DNA of 64,000 bases from an uncultured Collinsella sp. (GCA_902491765.1 CABUIY010000011.1:5949-69948), one strand, 5' to 3'; positions 1 through 9,319 are shown, numbered from the stretch's first letter. The notes: generated by a model from the sequence alone, not told the origin. Translations and numbers: made by a program.

Positions 1-8
1 CATATCAA

Positions 9-1781
9 TCAGTCGAGCTCGTGCGCACGCGCACCTTCGAACTGCATTCGATAGTAACGGGCATAGGTGCCGCCACGGGCGAGAAGCTCCTCGTGCGTGC
101 CACGCTCCACAACGCGACCATGCTCAACGGTCGCAATCTCATCGGCATGCTTAATGGTCGAAAGACGGTGGGCGATGATAATCGTGGTGCGGCCGCGTGC
201 CAGCTCTTCGAGTGACTCCTGCACCGCCTCCTCGCTCTCGTTATCCAAAGCACTCGTCGCCTCGTCCAAAATCAGGATCTTGGGGTTCTTGAGAAACACG
301 CGCGCGATGGCAACGCGCTGCTTCTGTCCGCCCGAAAGACGGCTGCCGCGCTCGCCCACCACGGTGTCGTAGCCCTGCGGAAGCGACTCGATAAAGGCAT
401 CGATGTTGGCGCGACGGGCGGCCTCGGCGATCTCTTCTGCCGTAGCGCCCGGCTTGCCGTAGGCGATGTTCTCGCCAATCGTACCGTCAAATAGATAGAC
501 ATCCTGCTGCACCAGGCCGATGGCGCGGCGCAGGCTCTGCTGCGTCACATCGCGCACGTCCTGACCGTCGATGCTAATGGATCCGGCAGCCACGTCATAA
601 AAGCGCGGCAGCAGCGAACAGGTCGTGGACTTGCCACCGCCCGAAGGGCCAACCAGCGCGATGGTCTGCCCGGGCTTGATGGACAGATTCATATGGTCGA
701 TAACGGGACGCTCGTCGGCATAGCCCTCGCCCAGCTCGACATCCTCGTAGTTAAAGCACACGTCGTGATACTCCACGGCGCCGGCAGTCACCTGCAGATC
801 CGTAGCGCCCGGCTTGTCCTGGATATCCGGCGCGGTCGAGAGCACCTCGTCCATACGTTTAAAGCCGGCGATAGCCTTCTGATACGTTTCGGCCGAATTG
901 ACGAGCGTCTCGAGCGGCGTGCAGAACAGCGAAATATAGAGTGCGAAGGTCGCCATATCGACCGCCTGTAGCTGTCCCTGGGCGACCAGCCATCCGCCCA
1001 GCAGCACTACGATCACATAGAGCACACCCGAGAGCAGGCCATACGTCGCGGTATAGACGCCCATGGCGTGATACATGTTCTCCTTGGACGAAAGATAGCG
1101 ATTGTTGGAGGCGCGGAACTTGAAGCGTTCGGTCTCCTCATTGGCAAAACTCTTGACCACGCGTATGCCCGCCAGCGAATCCTGCAGCTGCGCATTGATG
1201 CCGCTGATCTTTTTGCGGTTGTCGCTAAAGACCTCGCGCATGCGCATGTTCTGCCAAAACATGATGACCGCAAACGCTGCCGTCACCACAGCCATGGCAA
1301 GCGCCAGCACCGGGGCGATGGTAAAGAGGATCACAAACGAGCCGATGATCTCGATGCCGCAGATGATGATCCACTCGGGCACGTGGTGCGCCGCCTCGCA
1401 GATATCGAACAGGTCGTTGACCACGCGGCTCATCATGTCGCCCGAGCTGTTGCGGTCGAAGTACGCAAAGCTAAAGCGCTCATACTGGTCGAACAGGTCC
1501 TCGCGCATTTTGGACTCCATACGCGCGCCCATCACGTGACCCCAATAGCTCACAAAATAACGGCAGGCGCAGCGGACGGCATACATCAGCACCAAGCCCA
1601 CCGCGATCATGCCGAGCGCCTGCATAATGGCAGCCTGACCCTGAGTAAACAGCCCACCGGTCAAATTGCGCAGGATAATGGGGAACGCCAGGTCAATGGC
1701 GGCAAGCACCAGAGCACAAACAGTATCAGCAACAAAAAGCCCCATCTGGGGCTCGTAATACGAAAGAAACCTCTTAAACAT
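9..1781 (-). CDS. ABC exporter, fused permease and ATPase
   Basis: A 590-residue half-transporter of the MsbA/multidrug exporter type, which would dimerise in the cell membrane and use ATP to export a lipid, drug or peptide; the substrate cannot be told from sequence. Residues 1-310 hold the six-helix membrane domain. The nucleotide-binding domain follows: Walker A GPSGGGKST at about 378-386, signature LSGGQ at 482-486, Walker B ILILDEA at about 502-508 and the H-loop in IIIAHRLST near 547. The ATG is preceded by a GAGGA ribosome site. The gene is complete, its stop lying at the very edge of the window. A partner half-transporter could lie beyond the edge, as such genes often come in pairs. 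Confidence 0.93.
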   Translation of the reverse strand: MFKRFLSYYEPQMGLFVADTVCALVLAAIDLAFPIILRNLTGGLFTQGQAAIMQALGMIAVGLVLMYAVRCACRYFVSYWGHVMGARMESKMREDLFDQYERFSFAYFDRNSSGDMMSRVVNDLFDICEAAHHVPEWIIICGIEIIGSFVILFTIAPVLALAMAVVTAAFAVIMFWQNMRMREVFSDNRKKISGINAQLQDSLAGIRVVKSFANEETERFKFRASNNRYLSSKENMYHAMGVYTATYGLLSGVLYVIVVLLGGWLVAQGQLQAVDMATFALYISLFCTPLETLVNSAETYQKAIAGFKRMDEVLSTAPDIQDKPGATDLQVTAGAVEYHDVCFNYEDVELGEGYADERPVIDHMNLSIKPGQTIALVGPSGGGKSTTCSLLPRFYDVAAGSISIDGQDVRDVTQQSLRRAIGLVQQDVYLFDGTIGENIAYGKPGATAEEIAEAARRANIDAFIESLPQGYDTVVGERGSRLSGGQKQRVAIARVFLKNPKILILDEATSALDNESEEAVQESLEELARGRTTIIIAHRLSTIKHADEIATVEHGRVVERGTHEELLARGGTYARYYRMQFEGARAHELD

Positions 1782-1811
1782 GCAGTCCTCGGAGATAAAA
1801 CAATAACGTAA

Positions 1812-1851
1812 GACCCTGGGGCAAATAATCAGTAGCGTTTGCCCCAGGGTC
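1812..1851 (-). terminator. Intrinsic terminator after NUDIX gene
   Basis: A perfect 14-bp inverted repeat (gaccctggggcaaa and its complement, 12-base loop) lies just past the NUDIX stop codon. On the minus strand it is followed by a loosely T-rich stretch, so termination is likely but the T tract is weak. Confidence 0.65.
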
Positions 1852-1861
1852 GCCCTCGCTT

Positions 1862-2557
1862 TTAAAGCTCAGTTCCGCCCAGCCTGTGTGCGATGCTGTC
1901 ACAGGCCAAGGCGCCTACGACGGTCTTGGCGTCTTCGATCTTGCCGTCGAGCACGGCGTCGATCAGCTCGTGCAGCGGCACCAGGTCCACGTTGACGAAC
2001 TCGTCATCATCGGGGTTGGGCGCATCAAACTCGAGCTTGGTAGCCAAGTAGATGTGGATGATCTCATCGCAAAAACCGCAGGACGTGACAATCGACGTCA
2101 AAAAGCGAATACGACCAGCCCTAAAGCCCGTCTCCTCATGCAGTTCGCGCTTGGCGCAATCGAGCGGGTCCTCGCCCGGGTCAAGCTTGCCGGCGGGAAT
2201 CTCGACCGTCACGCGGTCGATGGCGGTGCGGTACTGGCGCACCAGTACGATCTTGCCGCTCTCGGTCAGTGCCACAACGGCCGCCGCACCCGGATGGCGA
2301 ACGATATCGCGGGCGCTGCGGTGACCGTTGGGCAGCTCAACCTCAAGACGGTGGACGTCGAGGATCTTGCCCTTCCAGGCGCACTCCTCCGAAAGAATCT
2401 TCTCGTGCAGCTCGGCATCGTGCGGGTCGTCATCGCCCAGCACCAGCGCCGGCTCGTCAGCGACCTCGCCACCAGGCTCGCCCTCGGCGTGCCCATACAT
2501 GCGGCTGTCCTCTTCGACGATCTGCGCGTCCACGAGCTCTTCGTTCTTCTCGTCCAT
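1862..2557 (-). CDS. NUDIX hydrolase, ADP-ribose pyrophosphatase type
   Basis: A 231-residue NUDIX protein. The NUDIX box is visible as GKLDPGEDPLDCAKRELHEE followed by TGF, matching G-x5-E-x7-REUxEExGU, so it should hydrolyse a nucleoside diphosphate derivative; the preceding VRQYR and EIPAGK elements resemble ADP-ribose pyrophosphatases. About 75 N-terminal residues are acidic and probably disordered, longer than usual. Of two in-frame ATGs I chose the second, because the GAGAGGA ribosome site is 9 bases before it and touches the first. It lies 21 bases after purD, probably in the same transcript. The exact substrate is uncertain. Confidence 0.88.
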   Translation of the reverse strand: MDEKNEELVDAQIVEEDSRMYGHAEGEPGGEVADEPALVLGDDDPHDAELHEKILSEECAWKGKILDVHRLEVELPNGHRSARDIVRHPGAAAVVALTESGKIVLVRQYRTAIDRVTVEIPAGKLDPGEDPLDCAKRELHEETGFRAGRIRFLTSIVTSCGFCDEIIHIYLATKLEFDAPNPDDDEFVNVDLVPLHELIDAVLDGKIEDAKTVVGALACDSIAHRLGGTEL

Positions 2558-2578
2558 CCGTCTCATTCCTCTCGGATT

Positions 2579-3883
2579 TTAGGCATCCCAAGCGTCGCGG
2601 CCGCGCAGCGCGCGCAGGCCGATGTCGTGACGCAGGGTCTTGCCCTCAAAATCAATCTTCTCGCAGGCCTCGTAGGCAAGGTTGCGAGCGTTCTCGAACG
2701 TGTCGCCCAGAGCGGTCACGGCAAGCACGCGGCCACCATTGGTCACGAGCTGGCCGTCCACCACGGCAGTGCCCGCGTGGTACACGGTCACGTTCTCCAT
2801 GGCCTCGGCATCGGCGATACCGGTGATGACCTTGCCCTTCTCGTAGCTGCCGGGATAGCCCGCGCTCGTCAGGACAACGGCCACGGCCCACTCGTCACGC
2901 CAGTCGAGCTCAATCTGGTCGAGCTCGCAGTTGGCACAAGCCAGCATGACCTCGACCAGGTCGTTCTTAAGGCGCGGCAGCACGACCTGCGTCTCGGGGT
3001 CGCCAAAGCGGGCATTGAACTCCAGCACCTTGGGGCCGGCAGGCGTGAGCATAAAGCCGCCGTACAGGCAGCCGCGGTAGTCGATACCCTCGGCAGCGAG
3101 CTCGGCCACGGTCTGCTCCATGACCTTCACCATGGTGGCGTGCTCCTCGTCAGTCACGATGGGCACCGGGCTGTAGACACCCATGCCGCCGGTGTTGGGG
3201 CCCTTGTCGCCCTCGAGCGCGCGCTTGTGGTCCTGCGAGGTGGCCATGGGGCGCACGGTCTTGCCGTCGGTAAAGGCCAGCAGCGAGCACTCGGGGCCGG
3301 TCAGCATCTCCTCGATAACCACGGTGTTGCCGGCATCGCCAAAGGTGCCGCCAAAGCACTCGCGTACGGCTTCCTCGGCCTGCTCAAGTTCGGTCGCCAC
3401 GATAACGCCCTTGCCCGCGGCAAGGCCGTCGGCCTTGACAACCAGCGGGGCGCCCTGCTCGCGCACGTAGGCGAGAGCCGAAGCCTCGTCGGTAAACGAA
3501 CCATAGGCTGCCGTCGGAATGCCCGCACGCTCCATGAGCTGCTTGGAGAACAGCTTAGAGCCCTCCATCTGGGCGCCCTCGGCACCCGGGCCAAAGCAGG
3601 GAATACCCGCCGCGCGCACGGCGTCGGCCACGCCCGCCACGAGCGGAGCCTCGGGGCCAATTACCACGAGTCCGCATCCGTGGCTCTGAGCAAACGCCGC
3701 CACGGCCGCAGGATCGCAGTCGTCGAGAACAACGTTCTCGCCACAGCTCGCGGTGCCGCCGTTGCCCGGCGCGATGTAGAGCTTGCCGGCGCGCGGTGAT
3801 GCCGCGAGCTTAGCTGCCAAAGCATGCTCACGGCCGCCGCTGCCCAACAACAGGATGTCGATGGTTTGAGTGTCCGCCTTCAA
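2579..3883 (-). CDS. purD: Phosphoribosylamine-glycine ligase
   Basis: Second enzyme of purine synthesis: it joins phosphoribosylamine and glycine with ATP to give GAR. The 434-residue length is standard. Visible signatures are the N-terminal LLLGSGGREHAL, the ATP-grasp core, and NARFGDPETQ, the family's metal-binding signature. The start is a TTG codon, chosen because AGGAGG lies 5 bases upstream. It leads a short minus-strand transcript with the NUDIX gene. purA, purB and purC are also in this window but not adjacent, so the pathway is dispersed. Confidence 0.96.
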   Translation of the reverse strand: MKADTQTIDILLLGSGGREHALAAKLAASPRAGKLYIAPGNGGTASCGENVVLDDCDPAAVAAFAQSHGCGLVVIGPEAPLVAGVADAVRAAGIPCFGPGAEGAQMEGSKLFSKQLMERAGIPTAAYGSFTDEASALAYVREQGAPLVVKADGLAAGKGVIVATELEQAEEAVRECFGGTFGDAGNTVVIEEMLTGPECSLLAFTDGKTVRPMATSQDHKRALEGDKGPNTGGMGVYSPVPIVTDEEHATMVKVMEQTVAELAAEGIDYRGCLYGGFMLTPAGPKVLEFNARFGDPETQVVLPRLKNDLVEVMLACANCELDQIELDWRDEWAVAVVLTSAGYPGSYEKGKVITGIADAEAMENVTVYHAGTAVVDGQLVTNGGRVLAVTALGDTFENARNLAYEACEKIDFEGKTLRHDIGLRALRGRDAWDA

Positions 3884-3937
3884 GGGTGCCTCCTCTATGG
3901 ATTAACGGCTCGCTCCGCGCGAGCCCTTTGCAAGCAA

Positions 3938-3979
3938 ATATACCCCTCGGCCGCCCGCTTGGGCTGCAAAGGGGTATAT
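3938..3979 (-). terminator. Probable terminator after purA
   Basis: Inverted repeat atatacccct / aggggtatat with an inner gccc-gctt-gggc stem, in the gap between purA and purD. There is no clear T run, so it may instead be an attenuating hairpin. Confidence 0.45.
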
Positions 3980-4001
3980 CGCAATAACCAAATAGTCCCG
4001 A

Positions 4002-5288
4002 TTACTTCCAGAATCGGTTGATGATCTGCTCGCGACCAGCGCCAACGCCAATGAACGTCACGCGGGTGTGTGCCAGATCCTCGATAAACGCCACGTAGTC
4101 CTGAGCCTCCTGCGGCAGCTCGTCAAAGCTGCGGCAACCGGTGATGTCGCACTTCCAGCCAGGGAGCTCCTCGTAGATGGGCTTGGCATGCTCAAAGCGC
4201 ACCTGATGCTCGGGCACGCTGGTATAGCGCTCGCCATCGACGTCGTAGGCCACGCACACCTTGATGGTGTCGAAGGCCGAAAGCACGTCGAGCTTGGTCA
4301 CGGCGATGTCGGTGAGGCCGTTGACGCGCGAGGCATAGTTGGCGATAGGGCCGTCAAACCAGCCGCAACGACGACGGCGACCGGTGGTCACGCCGTACTC
4401 ATAGCCCTCCTCGGTCAGCGTGTGGCCAGCCTCGGACTCATAGGAAAGCTCGGTGGGCATGGGGCCCGAACCGACGCGGGTGATATAGGCCTTCATGACG
4501 CCCAGCACGCGGTCGACGTTCTTCATGCCCACGCCAGAGCCGGTGATGGCGCCGCCGGCGGTGCAGTTGGAAGACGTCACGTACGGATAGGTACCGTGGT
4601 CGATGTCGAGCAGCGTCGCCTGGGCGCCCTCAAACAGCAGGTCCTTGCCCTCGTCAATCATGTTGTTGAGCAGCAGACTCGTCTCGGTGATGTAGGGACG
4701 CAGGCGCTCGGCCATCGGCAGGTACTCGTCGCAAATCTGGTCCACGGTGTAGGTGGGCAGATTGTAGATGAGCTCGAGCTCGGGGTTCACGCGGGCGAGA
4801 GCGGTCTCCAGCTTGTCGCGGAACAGCGTCTCGTCCAGCATGTCCTGCATGCGCAGACCAATGCGGGCCATCTTGTCCTGATAGCACGGACCGATACCGC
4901 GCTTGGTGGTACCGATGTTCTTCTTGCCGAGCTTCTGCTCAAAGGCGCCATCCAGATCAATGTGGTACGGCATGATGACATGCGCGTTGCCGCTAATCTT
5001 GAGGTTCTTGGTGGTGATGCCGTCGGCCTCGAACATGTCGATCTCCTCAAGGACAACCTTGGGGTTGACGACGCAGCCGTTACCGATCACCGACACGTGG
5101 TCGGAATACATGATGCCGGAAGGCACCTGGTGCAGGCCGTACTTCTTGCCGTTGACGACGATGGTGTGACCGGCGTTGTTGCCGCCCGAGTAGCGCACGA
5201 CGGCATCGAAGTCGCCGGCGACCAGGTCGCAAATCTTACCCTTGCCCTCATCGCCCCACTGGGCACCGACCAAAACGGTTGACGGCAT
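4002..5288 (-). CDS. purA: Adenylosuccinate synthetase
   Basis: Converts IMP, aspartate and GTP to adenylosuccinate, the first committed step to AMP; purB at 47 kb supplies the next step. At 428 residues it has the normal length. The N-terminal GAQWGDEGKGK loop is the GTP-binding and catalytic signature, GIGPCYQDK is the second family motif, and TTGRRRRCGWFD lies in the substrate-binding C-terminal half. The ATG is preceded by AAGGAG. It is flanked by gaps on both sides, so it is probably monocistronic. Confidence 0.97.
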   Translation of the reverse strand: MPSTVLVGAQWGDEGKGKICDLVAGDFDAVVRYSGGNNAGHTIVVNGKKYGLHQVPSGIMYSDHVSVIGNGCVVNPKVVLEEIDMFEADGITTKNLKISGNAHVIMPYHIDLDGAFEQKLGKKNIGTTKRGIGPCYQDKMARIGLRMQDMLDETLFRDKLETALARVNPELELIYNLPTYTVDQICDEYLPMAERLRPYITETSLLLNNMIDEGKDLLFEGAQATLLDIDHGTYPYVTSSNCTAGGAITGSGVGMKNVDRVLGVMKAYITRVGSGPMPTELSYESEAGHTLTEEGYEYGVTTGRRRRCGWFDGPIANYASRVNGLTDIAVTKLDVLSAFDTIKVCVAYDVDGERYTSVPEHQVRFEHAKPIYEELPGWKCDITGCRSFDELPQEAQDYVAFIEDLAHTRVTFIGVGAGREQIINRFWK

Positions 5289-5381
5289 GTTTACTCCTTA
5301 CATTCATGGACTGTCTACGCGCCACGCCGGCACGCAGAAGCACAAAACATTCCCAGTATACCCGTGCAACGGGTGCCTGTC

Positions 5382-6773
5382 CTACTCCTCGGCATGTGCC
5401 CCATCAAGCTCATAGAACTTGGTGGATGCCGGCAGGAACATCAGGTCGACGTCGCCGATCGGGCCCGAACGGTTCTTGGCCACGACGATACGCGTAACGC
5501 CCTCGTCGGGTCGATCGTCGCGTGAGGCTTCGGCCTCGTCGGCGGAGCGGTCCAAGAACATAACGATATCGGCGTCCTGCTCGATAGAGCCCGATTCACG
5601 AAGGTCGGAAAGCTGCGGGCGCTTGCCGGTACGGGATTCGACCTGACGCGAGAGCTGCGACAGCGCGATGAGCGGGATCTTGAGCTCCTTGGCCATGATC
5701 TTCAGACCACGCGACATCTCCGAAACCTCGACGGTACGGCTCTCGGAGCGGCGTCCCGGCGGAGGACTCACCAGCTGCAGGTAGTCCAGGATGATGATTG
5801 CCTTCTCCTTGTTATGGAGCATACGGCGGCTCTTGGCGCGAATCTCGGTCACTGTGGTGCCGGGCGTATCGTCAATCAGAATATCCAGCTTGGACAAGGT
5901 CTGCGTGGCCTCGTTGATATTGGCCCACTGCTCGGGGCTAATGCGACCCATGCGGAAGTCACTGATTGAGATCATGGCATAGGCGCAAATCAGACGCTGG
6001 GCAATTTCCTTACCCGACATCTCCAGCGAGAAGAAGCCGACGGTATAACCAGCAGCGGCAGCGTTAAGTGCCAGGTTCAGGGCGAACGACGTCTTACCCA
6101 CAGCAGGGCGGGCGCCGATGATGATGAGCTGACCCTCGCGAAAACCCATGAGCATGCGGTCGAGTGACGGGAAGCCGGTGGGCACGCCCGCCGCCTGACC
6201 ACCGGCCTGGCACACTTCCTCGGCCTCGTTATAGGCCTCGACCATAAACTCGGTCAGTGTCTTGTAGCTCGACTTGACCTCGCGTGCCGTAACCTTGAGC
6301 AGTTTGCTCTCGGCCAGCTCCACGACCTCTTTGGTGTCGGTGGGGGCGTTATAAGCCAGCGCGTTAATCTCGTTGGTGGCGCCGATCAGCTCGCGCAGCA
6401 TCGAGTCGCGACGGACGATGGCGGCATGGTGCTGCCAGTTCACGAGCGACAGGGTCTGACCCATCAACTCCAAAATGTACGCTTCGCCACCCACGGCATC
6501 GAGCTTGTTGATGCTTCGCAGGTAATCAATCAGCGAGATGGAGTCGATGGGAATGCGGCTGTTGTACATATCGACCATCGCGGTATAGATGGTCTTATGA
6601 ATGGGCCGGTAGAAGTCATCGGGCTGCAGCTCGACTTGGGCCTCTTCGACCACCTCGGGCGATAGCAGCATAGCGGCCAGTACATTGGCCTCTGCATCTT
6701 GGTTTTGGGGAAGACCCAACTTTGAGCCGCGGTCCTCAACCGTCAGCCCGGTCTCCCTATCGTCATATGCCAT
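5382..6773 (-). CDS. dnaB: Replicative DNA helicase
   Basis: The hexameric 5'-3' helicase that unwinds DNA ahead of the fork. It has the DnaB N-terminal domain (PQNQDAEANVLAAML) and a RecA-like motor with Walker A GARPAVGKTS near residue 222 and the IILDYLQL Walker B strand. At about 463 residues it has normal length, and no intein is inserted. I chose the ATG of MAYDDRETG because GAGGA lies 5 bases before it; another in-frame ATG sits 12 bases upstream. It follows the rpsF-ssb-rpsR-rplI group in a widely conserved order, but a strong terminator separates them. Confidence 0.96.
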   Translation of the reverse strand: MAYDDRETGLTVEDRGSKLGLPQNQDAEANVLAAMLLSPEVVEEAQVELQPDDFYRPIHKTIYTAMVDMYNSRIPIDSISLIDYLRSINKLDAVGGEAYILELMGQTLSLVNWQHHAAIVRRDSMLRELIGATNEINALAYNAPTDTKEVVELAESKLLKVTAREVKSSYKTLTEFMVEAYNEAEEVCQAGGQAAGVPTGFPSLDRMLMGFREGQLIIIGARPAVGKTSFALNLALNAAAAGYTVGFFSLEMSGKEIAQRLICAYAMISISDFRMGRISPEQWANINEATQTLSKLDILIDDTPGTTVTEIRAKSRRMLHNKEKAIIILDYLQLVSPPPGRRSESRTVEVSEMSRGLKIMAKELKIPLIALSQLSRQVESRTGKRPQLSDLRESGSIEQDADIVMFLDRSADEAEASRDDRPDEGVTRIVVAKNRSGPIGDVDLMFLPASTKFYELDGAHAEE

Positions 6774-6935
6774 GAGCATCCTCATTCATATCGCTTGCGA
6801 GCATCCATAGTATCAGCCACGGTCCCAAAACGCGCCGCGCGCCGCCAATCATCACCGAACCAAACGGATGAACGGTCCTGCATATAGGACGTCGACGCAA
6901 CGTTCACCATGACACCCACTCAGCGCAAAAAACAA

Positions 6936-6965
6936 AAGGGCGCCCCGGTTTCCCAGAGCGCCCTT
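6936..6965 (-). terminator. Terminator of the rpsF-ssb-rpsR-rplI operon
   Basis: Arms aagggcgc and gcgccctt flank a G+C-rich inner hairpin. On the minus strand the stem is followed by TTGTTTTTTG. It closes the ribosomal protein/SSB operon before dnaB. Confidence 0.8.
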
Positions 6966-6997
6966 CTTAGAACAAGATTGTTGCGTTGCAGCAAATG

Positions 6998-7537
6998 CTA
7001 CTCGGCAGCAGCCTCAGTCTCGACCTCGGCGGTCTCGGCCTCGGCGACCTCAGCGGCCTCCTCGACCTCAGCCTCGGCAGCGAGCTCCTCGGCGGTAACG
7101 CCGACGAGAACGACAACCTCGGCCTTGATCTCGCGGTACAGCGAGATGGCAACGGTGTGGGCACCGGCAACCTTGATGGGCTTACCGAGCTCGACGCGCT
7201 TGCGGTCGATGTCCATACCGAGCTGAGCCTTGATGGCATCAGCGATCATAGCGGCGGTAACGGAGCCAAAGAGGATGCCCTCGTCGCCGACCTTGACGTC
7301 AACGGTGACCGTCTTGCCCTCGAAGGCAGCCTTGGTCTCGTTGGCGGTAGCCAGACGGACGGCCTCGCGCTTGGCGATGTTGTTGCGACGCTCGTCAAGC
7401 TGCTTGAGGTTGCCCTTGGTGGCGGCAACAGCGAGCTTCTTGGGGAACAGGAAGTTCTCAGCGTAACCCTGAGCGACCTCTACGACGTCACCCTCACCGC
7501 CCTTGCCCTTGATCTCATCGAGAAGAATAACCTTCAT
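6998..7537 (-). CDS. rplI: Ribosomal protein bL9
   Basis: Large-subunit protein that binds 23S rRNA. It starts MKVILLDEIKGKGGEGDVVEVAQGYA-N, the typical N-terminal domain, and continues through the connecting helix and C-terminal domain. The protein is 179 residues, about 30 longer than the usual 148-150: the end is a tail made almost wholly of Ala, Glu, Val and Thr. It sits 15 bases after rpsR in one operon with rpsF and ssb. Confidence 0.95.
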   Translation of the reverse strand: MKVILLDEIKGKGGEGDVVEVAQGYAENFLFPKKLAVAATKGNLKQLDERRNNIAKREAVRLATANETKAAFEGKTVTVDVKVGDEGILFGSVTAAMIADAIKAQLGMDIDRKRVELGKPIKVAGAHTVAISLYREIKAEVVVLVGVTAEELAAEAEVEEAAEVAEAETAEVETEAAAE

Positions 7538-7552
7538 GATGCGTCTCCCTTC

Positions 7553-7819
7553 TTAGCCGCGGTCGCGGTTGCCACGAGAGGAAACCACGGGGACGGTGTA
7601 CGGCAGGAGAGCCATCTCGCGGGCGCGCTTGATGGCGTTGGCGATGTCATGCTGATGCTGCGTGCAAGCGCCAGTGACGCGACGGGGCTTGATCTTGCCA
7701 CGGTCGGTCATGTACTTACGGAGAAGCTGAGTGTCCTTATAGTCGATGAACTCAGTGTTCTCCTTGCAGAACTGGCAGTACTTACGACGCGGCTGACGTG
7801 CAGAAAAATCATTAGCCAT
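7553..7819 (-). CDS. rpsR: Ribosomal protein bS18, zinc-ribbon form
   Basis: Small-subunit protein pairing with S6. The start is the ATG of MANDFSARQPRRK, with GAAAGG upstream; an open frame runs 17 codons further but has no better site. It keeps YCQFC and a later GACTQH, so it is the C+ form that can hold zinc. At 88 residues the length is normal apart from a short Gly/Arg tail. It lies between ssb and rplI in the same operon. Confidence 0.96.
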   Translation of the reverse strand: MANDFSARQPRRKYCQFCKENTEFIDYKDTQLLRKYMTDRGKIKPRRVTGACTQHQHDIANAIKRAREMALLPYTVPVVSSRGNRDRG

Positions 7820-7891
7820 GTCAAAATACCTTTCGTTTGGCAACTTCGGCGAACCGAAGCCGCCTCTCACTCAAAAATAGGTGAACAGCCC

Positions 7892-8344
7892 TTAAAACGG
7901 GATGTCCTCATCGTAGACGTCGACCGCGGGCGGCGTAGCCACCGGTGCGGCAGGACGTGCTGCGGGCGCGGGGGCTGCGGGGGCGTAACCGCCCTGATCG
8001 TAGCCACCCTGGCCACCACGGGAGCTCATAAACTCGATCTCATCGACGATGACCTCAAGCTTGCTCCGGCGCTGGCCGTCGCGCTCCCAAGAGCTGTAGC
8101 GCAGCTTGCCCTCGATCGCGACCTTGTTTCCCTTTGCCAGGAAACGGCTCACGGCCTCGGCACGCGTGCCGAACATGGTGCAGTCGACAAAGTTGGGATA
8201 GTCCTCCCACTCGCCAGTCTGCGGGTTGCGGCGACGATCGTTCACGGCGACGCCAAAGGACAGAACCTGGGTTCCGCCGGCGGTGGCGCGCAGCTCGGGA
8301 TCACGCGTGAGGTTACCGGTGATGTTCACTCGATTGATGCTCAT
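7892..8344 (-). CDS. ssb: Single-stranded DNA-binding protein
   Basis: Coats single-stranded DNA at forks and recruits repair and replication partners. The 150-residue protein begins MSINRVNITGNLTRDPELR, an OB-fold of about 110 residues, then a Gly/Pro/Ala-rich linker, and ends in the acidic tip DEDIPF that docks partner proteins. It sits in the standard place between rpsF and rpsR. Confidence 0.96.
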   Translation of the reverse strand: MSINRVNITGNLTRDPELRATAGGTQVLSFGVAVNDRRRNPQTGEWEDYPNFVDCTMFGTRAEAVSRFLAKGNKVAIEGKLRYSSWERDGQRRSKLEVIVDEIEFMSSRGGQGGYDQGGYAPAAPAPAARPAAPVATPPAVDVYDEDIPF

Positions 8345-8392
8345 AACTCACTACTTCCTCTTGGGGCACAAGCCCAGTCCAAAACGACAGTC

Positions 8393-8686
8393 TTACTCCT
8401 GGTCGTCGCGACGGACGATCATGTGGCGGACCACAGCGTCGGTGATGCGCAGGACGCGATCAAGCTCGGCGATCTGGGTAGGATCTGCGTGGAAGTTGAT
8501 GAGGGTGTAGTCACCATCGGTGAGGTCGTTGATCTCGTAGGCGAGCTTGCGCTTGCCCCACTCGTCAACGGAGTCGACCTTGCCAGCGCCCTCAGCGATC
8601 GTGGTATCGATACGCTTCATAACAGCGAGACGAGTCTCGGGGTCGAGCGACGGGTCAACAAAGAACAGCAGTTCATAAGCCTTCAT
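8393..8686 (-). CDS. rpsF: Ribosomal protein bS6
   Basis: Small-subunit protein that binds 16S rRNA with S18. The start is the ATG of MKAYELLFFVDPS, fixed by a strong AGGAGGTG 6 bases upstream; an extension of 7 codons would swallow that site. The 97-residue length is normal. It is the first gene of the rpsF-ssb-rpsR-rplI operon, whose likely promoter lies about 70-100 bases upstream. Confidence 0.96.
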   Translation of the reverse strand: MKAYELLFFVDPSLDPETRLAVMKRIDTTIAEGAGKVDSVDEWGKRKLAYEINDLTDGDYTLINFHADPTQIAELDRVLRITDAVVRHMIVRRDDQE

Positions 8687-8757
8687 ATTGTCACCTCCTC
8701 TGGGCAAATGTGGCTTCAGGTCGTGAAGGTGCGCCTGAAGCAGGAAAAGACTTGGTA

Positions 8758-8786
8758 ATAATATCTTTCAACCTCCCAGGCTGCAA
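8758..8786 (-). promoter_or_regulatory. Promoter of the rpsF operon
   Basis: On the minus strand TTGCAG (8781-8786) and TATTAT (8758-8763) are separated by 17 bases, a good sigma-70-type promoter placed about 70 bases before the rpsF start. Confidence 0.6.
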
Positions 8787-9136
8787 GAATATGCAGCTAC
8801 AACCTCATGACCTCCACATATGTCCATACTCACACGGCACTTCATGCGTCTTCCAACCAAATGCTGACCAAATGCTTGACGAATCCGTGGACAAGATACG
8901 GCGCTGCGGGGACAAACCAAATCAAACCGCAGGTCAGCAATTGCAAGGCTGTGGTCGTGAAATGCATACCAGTGGTTCACAACACCGTTCAAAGATTTTT
9001 AAAATTGCTGCCACGTCGTTTATAAATACCCATTTTGAACAATTTGCCGCATGCAGCCATGCTGGTCAGAGCCCGTTTTTGGCCTCCTGAATCCCGTCAC
9101 GAAGCCAAACGTTTCAAAAAATGCCAACTTTTCTGT
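8787..9136. other. Intergenic stretch without a gene
   Basis: About 350 bases between the rpsF promoter and the tRNA-Ser promoter. I see no coding frame with codon bias or a ribosome site, and no strong hairpin. It is more A+T-rich than its surroundings, especially towards the right, and may simply be a divergent control region. Confidence 0.5.
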
Positions 9137-9164
9137 TTGCACTTTGCGATTCCTCGTGTATACT
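9137..9164 (+). promoter_or_regulatory. Promoter of tRNA-Ser(GGA)
   Basis: TTGCAC (9137-9142), 16 bases, then TATACT (9159-9164) preceded by TG. Transcription would begin about 10 bases before the tRNA. Confidence 0.65.
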
Positions 9165-9180
9165 GACTTTCGCATTTAAC

Positions 9181-9271
9181 GGAGAGTTGTCCGAGTGGCC
9201 GAAGGAGCACGATTGGAAATCGTGTAGGCGTCAAAAGCGTCTCCAGGGTTCAAATCCCTGACTCTCCGCCA
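9181..9271 (+). tRNA. tRNA-Ser(GGA)
   Basis: A class II tRNA with a long variable arm. The acceptor stem ggagagt pairs with actctcc, the anticodon loop ttggaaa gives GGA, the T-arm reads agggttcaaatccct, and CCA is encoded. It reads UCU/UCC serine codons. Confidence 0.96.
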
Positions 9272-9280
9272 GTTAATTCC

Positions 9281-9310
9281 AAAGCAGGCCTTTGAGCCTG
9301 CTTTGTTTTT
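9281..9310 (+). terminator. Hairpin terminator between the two tRNA-Ser genes
   Basis: aaagcaggc and gcctgcttt form a stem with a short loop, followed by gttttt. It could end the first tRNA transcript or act as a processing signal. Confidence 0.7.
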
Positions 9311-9319
9311 ACCCCACGC

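Noticed and set aside
1886..3799. 637-codon plus-strand frame opposite the NUDIX gene and purD
   Set aside because: It runs across two real minus-strand genes and the gap between them; no start signal.
8787..9136. Second origin or DnaA-box cluster
   Set aside because: Only scattered weak matches such as gtggacaa; no motif repeats and no strand switch here.
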